Source: Acanthococcus lagerstroemiae
Taxonomy: Eukaryota; Arthropoda; Insecta; Hemiptera; Eriococcidae
Reading direction: 5' to 3'
Assembly (NCBI GenBank): GCA_031841125.1
Contig: CM063113.1
Span: 26,061,312 to 26,125,311, forward strand
DNA: 64,000 nt
Positions within the stretch are counted from its first letter, which is position 1, and each line of letters begins with the position of its first letter. The notes beneath the pieces were generated by a model. The model was not told the origin of the DNA and did not search any database. It saw only the letters and a program-made list of their open reading frames with translations. Positions 1 through 11,798 of the stretch are shown here, in pieces. Position numbers and translations under genes: made by a program.

Positions 1-320
1 CCTAGTTACTCCCTGGAAAAGTGTTTATCATATACCAGCTCAACAGCGTGGCCATTTTGTCCTATAGAGTAATTCGGATTCGGAAAAGGGGGCTGATGAA
101 AATTTCTACCTCCAAAATTCAAGGAAAAAGCAAAGAAAGCTATTTGGTGTTTAATTATTGCGTCTGAATTAAGAAAATAAAATCTTCCAGGGGCAACCTA
201 TCTCCCGAAGAGAGCAATACCCTAATCTGCCTCTCTAATTGACTACAACTTACACACACTATAAAGTATATCAAGTCGCACAGATTTGATTATTTCAATT
301 ATTTTAAAATTTCGACTTAC
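1..320. other. Intronic stretch of the NRF-6-like gene
   Basis: This follows the splice donor at 315-320 (minus strand) of the last exon seen. I found no further exon, RNA gene or repeat in it; the remaining NRF-6 exons must lie beyond the left edge. Confidence 0.5.
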
Positions 321-3300
321 CAGAGTGAATTTTATCATTCTGTCTTTCAATATTTTGGTCACGTAGGCAGCTAAAAATCCAGCCATATAAGGCGCCAGTC
401 TGAGATACGTGGCAGTATAAAACTTATAGTACTCTTCATATTTCCTTGGCTCCTCGAGCAAGCTGTGGATCACATTCGCATCAGATTTCACGTTTTTATA
501 GTGCATCCAGGGGCATAACCGGAAAACAACTAATTTGAAGAGGAGGTGAGAAAATCACTATGGACCTCCAGAGTCATAGAGACGAGGAGTATTGGGAGTA
601 TTAGGGTAACCCCCGTGTTGTTTGAAAAGTCATCATACCGAAAAATTCTAATCGCCAGTTAAGAAGATGAAAATTTAAAAACCTCCTCTGCTTTGGTTTG
701 AATTAAACTTTTCTATATTTTAGTCGGCACTTCTCCTGTCTACACCTCTGAAGTTCTTAATCCAAGTGTCCCTCCATATATTTTATTCAGATTTGTGAAG
801 TAGGAGAATGGGAAATCCAGTCTACTCTTTCAGGTTGCTAGAATATAACTGAGAATTTTCGAAAGAAGTTACAAGAAATTCAGTGAGTCAGAGCAAAAAG
901 GACATAGGTGACGTCCTTTATGCTCTGACACACTCAATTCTATTTCTGTGGACTTATCAAGTTATCAATTCTCAAGCAGCCATTCAGGCATTTAGCCATC
1001 GATATTCAATGTGAACTGGATCGCGAGCCTACCACCGTGTTTGTGAATTAAAGAACGACAAACACACAATTCGTCTATCTTTCAAAGCACAATCAGTGTT
1101 GCTAAGTTTATAAACATTAAAATGTAGTGGAAAGAAAAGTTTTGAACAAAACTAGCGAGGAAAATATAAGGAATTCGTTATTTTTCTTCACGAAATTTTC
1201 CAGGCGGAGGCTCCGGCAAGCACTAGGAGGTGCTTAGCACCCCCTAGCATCCCCTTGGCTACGAGCCTGTCTAGAACATTCAAAACGATATCCGTATTGT
1301 ACTTTATTACATTCTTGAACTACTTCCTCCGTTTTTTGATACCTTAATATTGAAATTGTGGTTAAAATTAACGTAAGAATGAAGTCAGCCACAGTCATAA
1401 CTTATGAAAAGATAACTATCATCCATTTATAAAAACTTGGAGAACGCTTTTTTTCGTGTAGGAGTTTCAATTTCAATTTTCGGTCTAACTTATATCGGAA
1501 GTTGGTTTAGTGACTCCGAAAACCTACCTGATAAAAGGGGTAAAATGAATTCTATTATTACCGAGCAGTTCTAAGAACTTGAATACACACAAAAATAATC
1601 AACATAATATCTGTAGTATTGGTAATGGTGGTGGTAGTGGGTGATGGAGGGGGGGGGGGTGAAAGAGAACAAAATTCAGAATGTGTGATATTTGTAAGGT
1701 GGGTCTGCAAGTATAGTTGGCATCGCTGTTGTTCACTAAGTTGGTTACTTTGAACCCATCACTCCCGTTATAGTGTTCGAGCCTTTCCAAGATGGTGGTG
1801 AATGTAAGTGTCATAGGCCGAAAGTCTTTCAATATGTATAGTTCGGGCCGCTACCCCGAGGAAGTAAGGCAGCACCCCCTCTTCATTATCTTTCAGTATT
1901 GGCAAATTCACGCGAAAAACTTTCATTTTTTTGATTCAACACTTGATAAATGTTTGATTTTCACCCCCTTCTCTCCATAAATTTTCTTCTCTGCGACCCT
2001 GGTATTAGTGTGACTTGACTAACAACTGCATCAAATTAAATTTTTATTTGAATTTATCCCAGATACAGTCTCATAGGAAAATGTACGAAAACCTACTGCC
2101 CAGTCCCGTCTGTTTTCCTGCCGGTTATGACCCCGGTACTCTAAAATTATTTCATTCAACTCATCACAGATTCGCAAATTACTTGAGAACAAGTCTGAGA
2201 ATTCCGTAATATCGGTTCTGCCACACGATTGTGACGGTGATGAGCTCAGTGAGGAGAAAGGTCCCAACTGAAGAATAAAGTCCGTATCTTTCGTTTTTGG
2301 CGAATATCAACAGCAAAATTCCACCGATCATCGATAGCTGGATATCAACTGCTACGAACCAACTCATCAGCAAACACTACAGAAATGCATAAATACTGAC
2401 TGTAATTTCACGAACTGGATGAAGTATTTAGTTCTTGTAACATACGGTTAACTATAGGCACTACGAGCCATTTTCCGAGGGGTAAGACCTAAGACCTTTT
2501 TCCAGAAGAAAAAGAAAGTACTTTTTTCGATAGCATAATCCATTACTTGGACGGTCAGTTGCACCCCGAAATAGCCAAAAAGTGTCTACTAGATTAGTCT
2601 CTTTTTTCCACATGAATATCACGATGGTGTAGTGCGTAGAGGGCTGTGTTTCCGAAAAGGAAAGTTTCGAAATCAAATTGCGCAATTGTACACATCCGTA
2701 AACTGCGTGTTGTCACAGACATGTGTTTTAGTAGGCGCCAACAACCAAATTGAATTTACATAATCGGTTTGCTGGCTCGAAGTCGAAATAAATGAGACTG
2801 GTTTCTAATTCTGCAAAGTTACCTAGACTTGAAGAATACCTGTTTGTCGCTGTTGACCATATTGGTCAACGATACCATATTCACCCACCAGTTAATCCTG
2901 CAGTATTCGGCTTCTCTTAACACTTGGTGGTTCCAGTACGGTCCTTCGCCCATGTAGGGTAGGATATTCACGACAAATAGAATGATCAAGCCGAGTACCG
3001 GTATCATTCTAAAAATATCCACACATTGTTGTAGTATGAGTGTAGAGTCGCAACTAATTGGGTGGGCACCCGGCCAACGGTAAATGTACTCACCTGAGCC
3101 ACCGAACCAGTACTGAGACCACAAGATGGAATACTCCACCTTTGCGCATCGGTTCAAACCCGAAGTGAAAAGTAAGGAATCCGCTGATCATGAAAAATAT
3201 ATCTGCTAAACCTGTAGCTGCCGATTGTACACAGGTAGCGTCGTAGTATTTCTAAGTGTGCAGTTGCAATTAGGAGGTATCAGTAAATCAGATTAATGCT

Positions 3301-6300
3301 TCGGTTTACAGTCACCTATTCTTGATTTCGACTCAAGTTCCACAGCCCCCTGAACATTAAGAATGCTCAACTTTCTTGATGGGGGCTCAAACACCAGTAG
3401 CTGGACCAAGTAGGGGAGACCGGGGCTAGTTGACTCACGAGTAAGTTGGCACACTTGCTATAACTTTTTTGTTAGCATATTGAGAACACTGCGTGTGGAC
3501 TGAAATGTGCGCATACCTTGCGGGAGTTTACCATGGTTTTCAATTTTGTGCTATATAGCGATTCACTCATAACCTCTGCAAGTCGAAAAATGTGTTTGTT
3601 AGTTTTTGAAACAAAATTGCCGGCCTCTGAATTTTTTTAATGGTTCATCATCCACCTAGTTTGTAATTTGTAATATCGAATGACCAAATATGATGAATGA
3701 GCATTTGTGTATGTTTTAGTACAATTTTCAATATAAAATTAATAATGTGCAGTTGCACTGATATTAACATGAAGAATTTCTCATCATTCGGGGTAAGTTG
3801 ACACCCAGTTTTGAGGCAAGTTGGCATTAATCTTATCACTTTTCATCATGTAACTTTTTAGGGTCGGCTACGAGTAGTCTAGCCTATTGCAATCGAAATT
3901 TTTCTCTTCTCTTCTCATTTCCCTATTCACAGTTCAGTTCAGTGCCGCGTCGTTTGAGATGTTTGGTTTTCAGTAGTGTTCACTGATCTGACTTACAGTT
4001 CAGTTCAGTGGCGCTTTATTTTCGATAAATAAATTAGTAGAAAATAACAACAGTAATTAAGTATAAGTACCAAATTTCGATTTTATTAGGGTTGGTAATG
4101 AGCCTCTTGCAATTACTTTTTTTTTTCTTTTTCTTTTCTTCATTGATCTTGATCTTCATTACTGTGCGAGTGTTCTTGACGACGTATAGAACCAAAAGAG
4201 ACGAAATTTATAGAAAATGCGATCATTTACATTTTATTTTTATTTATATTTCGGATTTTACTTCTGATTGGAGTATTGTGCGTTCCACACTTTTCTACAA
4301 AATTAATTATTTCCTCGAGGAAAGCGAAGAAATTAACTGGATTTAGAAGAGGTAAGTGTATTGTTTGTTAATGTATGAAATGGCTTCTCAGTTTGATTAG
4401 AGTAGAATTTCTTTGAATCAAACCAAGTACATACAACGTTCTGTGGTAAGCAGTAAATTTTCCAAGGAATAATGCGATGTGAATTATGTCTTGTAAATAT
4501 GGTAAAAGTAGTAATGGTAATTTTGGTATTCTGTTTCAGGTTTCGAACGATGAAGCCTACCAAAAAGAAAACAACGGCGTTACCCTCTGTGGCGGTGATG
4601 GGAATGCGTGATGACTGCTGAGGCAAATGAACAATATAAATCAAATCGAAATCAAATTTTGTAACCTGCTGTTGAATTCTTGAATATAATGAAGATACTC
4701 ATCCTGAGGATGTATGAGTTGCGATAGATTGTTTTCCTGTTTTTTGATAATTCTTATCAGTGCTGAAGTATGTAGTTATGATGACACATGTACTTCCAAT
4801 GTTCAGTTAACATGCATTGATAGTATTGGTGATAATCTGGGTTATGCCCATTCAAATTGTAAACTTGATATGAATCGAAGTAAAATTCCTTCCTTGTCAT
4901 TAGCCTAAGTAGAATTACAATTTCCTAAAATGCCATCTGGATTGTTTGGAATTGATCGAAGAGTATCTACCTGTTCAGAGAGTGATACTGATAACCTGAT
5001 AAGTGATAGAGCAGCGCAACTGCAGTCTGCCGCTTTGCAATTTGAAGGTGTTGCCGACCCTCTTCGAGTAGCGAAGTTACTTGTTTTCGTAACTATTCGA
5101 TTTAAGCATTATAAATCATGGAGCAGAAATATAAACGGACTACTGATATGGGGATCCATATTATGTTTGTCACGACTGCGAATAACGTGAATCTAGATTA
5201 ATGAAGAATATACCTATTTCTCCTAATAAATGCTTTTTCCCCCCGAATTTTGGACTATTTCAGGAAGGATTTTTAGCGATATCAACTTACCCTAACCTAT
5301 AGCAGATGTCAACATACCCCGAGGTAAGTTTAAAAAAAAAGGTGTTTTAAAAAATAAAAAAAATCGTATCAAAATCTATTTAAAAGAAGGTGTTATTATA
5401 CAAAAATGTAGCGACATGTTCCACCTACACATTAAGATATTTATTAGCTGAAAAAATTAGAATTTTGTTTTTAAAAAAAGTACCCAACTAGCCCGGTCTC
5501 TCTTATACAGCTCCTTGAAAGGTGAAGGCGTCCGTTTTTCTTTACTAGGGATTAAGCACGTGTAAAGCGGGACTAATTACACACTACGCACAAGTGATGG
5601 ATTCTAAATAAATGTCAAAATGCGAGGTGAGGGCTGTGGACACAAGGGCATACTGATTTCTAAATCTACTCACCATTTCCAGTCGCTCGGTGTCGAAAGT
5701 TGGAAAACCGAAGAAAAATAATATTCGATGTCCGATCAATATTAAACTCATTGTTATTACTTTCGTCATAAATATGGGCGGGATCACCGCCGTCGGTTTG
5801 TAATCACTCAAGCTTTGGCAATTCTTCAGAATTGAAAAACAACTGAAAAGTCGTAGAAGCACATTTTCTGTCTCTTTACCTAAATATAAATTTCATTATT
5901 AAAACTGGTGTGAAAAATGATGACTCAGAATCTCATATACCTATACGCTCTGGCTGATAGCGAATTGAAAAGAGTCCACAGGTGACTGTGGCAAGGCTCA
6001 CCCAGCTTTAACTTTGAATTCGGGTGGCCCACAGCCGAACTGCGCTTCAGGTCCACGGGAAATGGACATGAGAAATAACTTTAAAAATGAAATCAGGGAC
6101 TACACAGAAACCCTGTTGTCGATTTGTTGAAATTGTACATATGTAAATTAGATAATTTTAAAGTTTTCACGTCTTTGCTCCATTCAGACCATGGAGATTT
6201 TACAATTAAAATAACCTCAAAAGTGAATTCGACGACTCCAGAAACCTCATTTTTGATGCACATGATAGTACTACCTGTATTTCCGATTCTATTCCCTCAG

Positions 6301-9300
6301 TTGAGTCTTCAAAATGACGATTTGGACCAAAAAAAATGATATAAGTAAAAACTTTCGTAAATTAACCGAGACAGCTCGAATATTTTGAATTTTACGAAAA
6401 GAAATTTAAAAAATATCTCCTTCTTAAGCAGCATAAGGAATTAAGTCGAAACTCCAAGGCCAGCAATCCAGCTGTACTATGTTTTCAACTGTATTCGATC
6501 CCACAGTCAGATACATACGAAGTGTAATTTTCTAAAATTAGTCTTTTTGTATTTCTAAATACTAATTGATTGAGCATAACCATTTTCGGGAAATTACTCT
6601 GCGTACATGTTTGTGACTTACTATCAGTGCGGACGCGACGAACATCGTAAATGGTAGCCAATACAACCAGTAGAAGAATAGCAACCAGTAATGCGCTGAA
6701 ATCATCAGAACATAAACATAAAGAACAAAATCGCAGACACAGAAAATACTGAGAAAATATCTTGGACTTTGCAGAGAACATGGGAGTGTTGAGCCCTCTT
6801 GGAAAGTTGTTTTAGCCCCCCTCCCTCCTCCGGAACATCATGAAAATACCTTTAAAATTCATTCTAAGAGGGCTAGAAGCAACCGCTTATCTCCATTCCA
6901 ACGCCACTATTGCCAAAAGTAGAAAGTAGTAATGTGACGTCAGTTTACCTCCGGATGAACCCGTGAGAATTTTAATGCAACTTTCCTGTTTACTTTTTTT
7001 TTTTTTTGTGCTAAAAAACAATTTCGAATTTTTGAATGCGACCTAGTTAAAGAGCTGCCTTTGGTGGAGAAAAGTATTAATTTTTTTTTTTAACTTGTAA
7101 ATTTTTCCTAAGGGATTTGTCCTTGGAAGTTATATACTACAGAGCTGAAAATGGAATATTACGCAGCGCCTTAAAAAGGCCGGTTATGCAAAACTTTTAT
7201 ATCCTTTTTAATAGTGTAATAGTTGCAAATTTTGAATTATTCCTCATATAAATTTTGTCTTCTTGTAAAATTGAAGGCGCTATAGCATTTGCAATATTTT
7301 CTTGCTTTATAGCGCCTCCAGTATGGCAGGTAGGAAAAAATTACATATAATATTGACAGTAGCGTAAATTAAAGTCTACAAAATGAGTTACGTACAAATT
7401 TTACCTATCTGCAACATTGAAGGCGCTCTATAAGGAGACAAAGTATTGTAAGTGCTTTAGCGCCTTTAATTTCACAGGTAGGCAAAACTCAAATATTTAT
7501 GTTATTTTTTGTTACTCTTAAATAGTAGAGCCTTCTTTTCTTATTTGCTCTCAACCCGAGCCCGGGAATTCGTCCTTTTGAGCATTACTCCAGACATTGG
7601 GGAGGGTGTTAGGGCTGTCTTAGCCTTTTTCCCTTCAGACCGAAAAACCGGCCTAAGTCAAAATCTGGCGAGTTACTACATGGGGGCTCAAACCCGGGAC
7701 ATCCGGATTCCGAGAGTAACGCGCTATCCACTCGGCCAACCAGACCCCCGGCTCTTAATTAGTAGAACTAAAAAGGTAACATGAAAATTTGGTCCATCTT
7801 GCATATTGAAGGCGGTAGACCATTGAATAAAAGTACTGGTAAAAGTCAAAACTTCGAAAGAAAGGAGATATGGGGTGACGAATTAATATTACATAATATT
7901 ATGAACATCAGTAAAATTAAGCAAGTTTTATTTTAAATTCAAAGGCTAAATCACCCCAAAACCTTTTTTTAAACTTGAATTCCGAACGATTTTTCTTATT
8001 AAATCAGTGAAATTGAACATTTTTTATTTTAAATTAAAAAAAAAAAAAAAGGAAGTTGAAATCATCCGAAAAAGTCTTTTTTCGTCTTGAATTCTGGAAG
8101 ATTTTCCCCATTTTTTAGTAGTACCTATAATATAAGTATAAATCGATCACGTCTTTCCTCACCACAAACTGTTACTGATGCCTTACTGACCAATCGAATC
8201 TGCTTTTCCACTGATTGAGTATGGGAGGGGAAATGGAGAAAACACACAGACAGGTTGGACGTATCCCAGAAGCAGAAATACTCGAGTTCTTTGGTTTGGT
8301 CCTTGAACTGATGCAAAAATACTGCGTCGTATACGTTGTTGTCCAGTTGAGTTTATCAAATATGGTGCTAAACGTAACTCTTTTAAGGTCCAGCATATAG
8401 TAAGCAGAATGCATTATATGAAATTCTTCAAGCGAAAGATACCTAACGATAAGACACATTATAACTCCACTAAAAGGAACCAGCAAATATTATTATACGA
8501 ATTTTTTGCATGGCCTGTATGTGAGAGAAAAACTTTTTTTTTAAACATTTTCCCCGACATTGGGTCTAATTTTGTTCCATTTAGTCCAAAACTGAGCCTC
8601 TATCAATATTTTGTCATAGGAATATAATCTGAACCCATCCATTTTTGAAGTTTTGATGTTTACCAGTACTTTTATTCAATGGTCTATCGCCTTCAATATG
8701 CGAGATAGACCAAATTTGTACATAATCTTTTTAATAACATTCATCGCGGCCTTTGAATTAGGTCATATACAAATCTTGCTTATCTGTGAAATTGAAAGCG
8801 CTAAGGCACTTAAAATACTTCTTCGCTTTATAGCGCTCTTAATATTGCAGATAGGCAAAATTTGTAAATTACTCATGTTATAGATCTCAATCATTAATAC
8901 TGTTAAGGTTATATGTAAATTGTGCCTGTCTGCTATACTGAAGGTGCTATAAAGCAATAAAGTATTATAAATGCTTTAGCGCTTTCACTTGGGCAAATTT
9001 GTGTAGGAGTTAATTCAAAGTTCGCGATGAATACTATTAAAACGGTTATGTAAAAATTTTGCCTAACCGGCATTATAAAGGCACTGCGTAACATTTAATA
9101 TTCAGCCCTAGAGTACATAACTTCAAGGACAAATTCCGTAGGAATAGTTTACAAATTAAAAGAAATGTTTAAAACACATTTTTGTTTTCTTCACCAAAGG
9201 CAACCTTTTACCTGGGTTGCGTTAGAAATTTTGAAGAAAAAGAAATTGACAATCTACCCTACTTATTAGCTCCTTCAACTTGATAAGTAAAATGTCTTTC

Positions 9301-11798
9301 TTAAAATATAAGTGGACTTTGCGGGGGACTGTGGGTGCTAAGCCCTCTCAGAAGGTCGTTTCAGCTCTCTCCCTCGGAATATCATGAACATATACATGTA
9401 GGAATTTATCATGAGAGGGAGTAGAATCAACTTTTTGGACAGTATAGCCTCCTTAAGCAGAGATGTCAACGTTCTCCAAAAATATGAACGCGTTCACACC
9501 GTTCTCGTTCATGTGAGAAGAAGAACACGTTCACTTTTTTCTCATTTGTGGAGTGCTGTATTCATGAACGCGTTCCCGTTCGCGAACGGCAGTTGACATC
9601 TCTGACCTCTGACTGTAGTCGTTCCTCTCTCCGTTCTCTGCGTTCTCAATTACGAAATGAAACAAACGCGTTCCTACCCGTTCTTGTTCACATGAGAAGA
9701 AGAACGCGTTCACTTCGTTCTCGTTTGTGGAGGTGCTCCGTTCGTGAACGCGTTCTCATTCACGAACGGGAGTTGACATTTTTGCTCCTTAGTCCCTTCA
9801 ACCTTATAACCAAAGTCCGCTTATTGATCTAAAATGCATTAGTAACGCGATTTTCATATTACCAAGTGTAATAAAATCCGGTTGAGAACTTTCGATCTTC
9901 CTGCTTCCCACAAGATGCTGGATTCACATTGACTGTCAAGTCAAATCCGTGTTTTTCAAATATGGGATATAACGAGTCATTTACAGACATTTTCACATCT
10001 TCAACTGTACACGACGATGGTACGCACAAAGCCCACGTGTATTTGTGTCGGCTTTTCCGCATCGGATTTTGTTCATACTGTAAAATCACTTTCATCAGTT
10101 TCAACTCCAATACTAACTACAGCAAGAAGCCGATTAATAACTTCGAATTTGCATTACTAGACACTGTATTATATAGTATATAGAACAGATTCGAGGTGGT
10201 TTACCATTTTAATGACGTTCCAAATCGAAGACATTCCATCCGGACTGTTGGTCCAGTGAGGAGAGTATTGCGCGACTGGTTGTTTTAGCGTGAAATTGTA
10301 CGTGGTTTCGACTAGACAGTACTGTCCTTTAAACTCAGGCGCTGATAAACTCACACATTCCCGCCAGTTTCCCATGTGATGAGTCATTCCAGCAAACAGC
10401 CCGACCGAAGGCCATTCAGACGACTCCAGCACTAAAATTAGAAAGGAAAAAAGCGTTGATTAATATCCGACTATAATGAAATTTATCGGACAGTTCTGGT
10501 AGGTTCGTCTCAGGGAGGGGATGAATAATATGGGCGGGGGTCGTACATGTATATGTATGGCGACACACAGAATAAAATGATCTTCCAAATTCCAGTCACC
10601 AAAAAAAATTCCTCTCTTTCTCAACTTGTTCGGTTTCCACAACGATCTCTCAATGTGAAAGGGAAAGGAATGTTTTGATTATTTATTTCTTGAAAGTTCG
10701 GCTCCGGTTCGATTAGGTTTGTATTTGAACAATTTTAAGGAATAGGATAAATGGGATGAAGGATCGCGACATGTCTTTATCCCCCCCCCCTCGCCCACCC
10801 ACCACTTTGAACTTGGACCCGAAATAAGTCTCAATCGTTGGTCCTGTTGAAATCTCAATTTCAACCTTCATCACCCTAAGACATGATTTCTCCTAACGCG
10901 TTACATTTTTTGTATGTAAGAAGAAAAAAAATGATAAAATAATTTCATTTTTTTATTTGGTAATTTTAATGGTACTCTAAGTAAAATATGATATATGTTG
11001 CAGACTAGCATTTTTTCAAGCGCGAGATAAAATATGACCCGAAATTTTACCCAATAAGGATACGAAAACAAGAGGATAGAGAACTTGTTTGTTGGAAATT
11101 AGTTGAGGTTACTGGGTCACTCCCATAGGCGCCGGCGACTTTTATGGAAAATATGGGGGGCCGAATCAAAGTTATCTCGGTTCTTAGGAGCTGTTGAAAA
11201 TCCCTCTCTTTGAAAATTCGAATGGTGTCTTCCATCTATTTTGGTGCCAAAATTATAATCTTCTCATTTTTACTTATCATATTTTACTATTTTAAATCCT
11301 TTAAAATAATTGATTTTCTTAGATTCTGGAACACACCTAATATTTGCAGCTTGTTTAAAAGGAAAACCGCACCCTTTTCCAGTTTCGAGTTGAAAATATT
11401 GGTGGGGGCGTCGTCCCCTCAAAATTTTCATTGAGGGACTCCCCCCCCCCTCCAAAAGGCCAAGTCGGCGCCTATGGTCACTCCTGTTGTTCACTTGTGT
11501 CCTTATTTTCATCAAACTGTAAATAAGAAAGCAAGTACTCACTTTGCACAGCCCACACTGTCTGGTTGAGCAAATACAGCTTCCACAATTCAATATCCTC
11601 GCGGCATTTATCACTAACTCCGACGCCAGCGTGAAAGGTATTTTCTGCATCGTGGAACAGTTCCGAAATCCATTTTCGCGAGGACGATGTCGAATTCGAA
11701 TCAGAAGCTTTTAATTTTGATTTTTCTAGATCCAAAGCAAAGGCCGTTGGAGTTAATACGGCAATAACCGAAATTCTAATAAAAAACAGACAGCACAT
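321..11798 (-). CDS. Nose resistant to fluoxetine protein 6-like (NRF-6/acyltransferase-3) membrane protein, 3' end outside window
   Basis: Ten exons read on the minus strand with consistent GT-AG phases: 11543-11798, 10205-10431, 9863-10116, 6622-6695, 5674-5879, 3094-3251, 2840-3008, 2183-2376, a tentative 24 bp microexon 1528-1551, and 321-462, about 568 codons. The start at 11798 gives a signal-peptide-like N terminus (MCCLFFIRISVIAVL). An NRF N-terminal domain follows with spaced cysteines (CREDIELW; NWRECVSL; GQYCLVE; CVPSSC). Multipass segments come next: ALLVAILLLVVLATIYDV, then GLADIFFMISGFLTFHFGF, RWLRMIPVLGLIILFVVN, GEGPYWN and SWFVAVDIQLS, which are the usual landmarks of the acyltransferase-3 half. 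LRLAPYMAGFLAAY is the conserved block near the middle of that domain. The family is known from C. elegans nrf-6/ndg-4 and large insect expansions, with roles proposed in lipid or drug uptake. The last transmembrane segments lie left of the window. The microexon is the least certain part. Confidence 0.88.
1528..1551 (-). other. Candidate 24 bp microexon of the NRF-6-like gene
   Basis: The upstream exon (2183-2376) ends in phase 2 and the next one (321-462) begins at a phase 2 acceptor. This stretch sits between an AG acceptor and a strong CAG/GTAGGT donor, preserves phase, and adds IHFTPFI. NRF-6 proteins carry a short loop containing an F-T-P-like motif at this point, as far as I recall. The phases of exons 2183-2376 and 321-462 would also join directly, so the microexon is optional. 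Confidence 0.4.
3413..5503. mobile_element. TA-flanked 2.1 kb inverted-repeat DNA transposon (non-autonomous), in intron 5 of the NRF-6-like gene
   Basis: The left end reads GGGGAGACCGGGGCTAGTTG and the right end is the reverse complement of AGAGAGACCGGGCTAGTTG, with a TA dinucleotide outside both ends (3411-3412 and 5504-5505). This matches Tc1/mariner/pogo-type insertion into TA. Inside, both ends carry short repeats of a GTAAGTTGACAC-like motif (for example 3450, 3793, 3822 and the complement around 5310). No transposase was recognised; the ORFs present are short and uninformative. One internal stretch at 4539-4600 follows a good acceptor and reads KPTKKKTTALPSVAVMG, so a degraded spliced gene is possible. 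Confidence 0.7.
6771..6885 (+). repeat. Left copy of a ~115-120 bp direct repeat flanking the palindromic-module element
   Basis: It shares GACTTTGC, GAGCCCTCT, AACATCATGAA and AGAGGG..AGAAGCAAC blocks with 9314-9435 in the same orientation, at roughly 75% identity by eye. Confidence 0.55.
7010..9242. mobile_element. 2.2 kb inverted-repeat element built from palindromic GGCGCT modules, in intron 3 of the NRF-6-like gene
   Basis: The first ~220 bases (7016-7240) match the reverse complement of 9020-9235: both run through an AACGC(G)ACC..AGG block, GCCTTTGGTG, TTTGTCCTTG.AGTTAT, ACGCAG.GCCTT and GGTTA.GCAAAA. Inside the arms lie ~100 bp perfect or near-perfect palindromes (7225-7345, 7395-7490, 8760-8870, 8915-9010), each of the form CAAATTTTGCC..CTG followed by GAAGGCGCT, a spacer, then AGCGCCTTC and the mirrored flank. 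No transposase is present. A related half-element lies at 44515-45480. Confidence 0.65.
7556..7752 (-). mobile_element. tRNA-derived SINE
   Basis: Read on the minus strand, the head contains an A box (TGGCCGAGTGG at 7728-7738) and a B box (GGTTTGAGCCC near 7683-7693) at tRNA-like spacing, preceded by GGGGGTCTGG. The body is not tRNA-like beyond the B box. It does not have a clean cloverleaf, so I read it as a Pol III SINE head and not a working tRNA gene. It is nested inside the palindromic-module element. Confidence 0.6.
9314..9435 (+). repeat. Right copy of the ~120 bp direct repeat flanking the palindromic-module element
   Basis: Direct-orientation partner of 6771-6885. It is too long and too diverged for a target-site duplication; the element may have inserted into, or carried along, a pre-existing tandem unit. 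Confidence 0.5.
9457..9784. mobile_element. MITE rich in GAACGCGTTC palindromes (hAT-like)
   Basis: Its ends are GCAGAGATGTCAAC and the mirror of CAAAAATGTCAAC. The flanks CTCCTTAA (9449-9456) and CTCCTTAG (9785-9792) form a near-perfect 8 bp duplication. The interior is a chain of GAACGCGTTC and GAACGGG motifs in both orientations, with a second internal end-like motif (GTTGACATCTCTG) near 9592-9604, suggesting a partly duplicated element. Confidence 0.6.
11124..11476. mobile_element. 353 bp hAT-type MITE in intron 1 of the NRF-6-like gene
   Basis: Termini are CATAGGCGCCGGCGACTT and AAGTCGGCGCCTATG, with an exact 8 bp target duplication GTCACTCC at 11116-11123 and 11477-11484. It ends about 60 bp from the intron 1 donor. 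No coding capacity. Confidence 0.85.

Noticed and set aside
1599..1832. An NRF-6 exon on the minus strand
   Set aside because: The frame is open but has no family motif, and no splice sites in the required phases.
7682..7752. A functional tRNA gene on the minus strand
   Set aside because: A and B boxes are present but acceptor and anticodon stems do not pair convincingly and extra sequence follows, so SINE is preferred.
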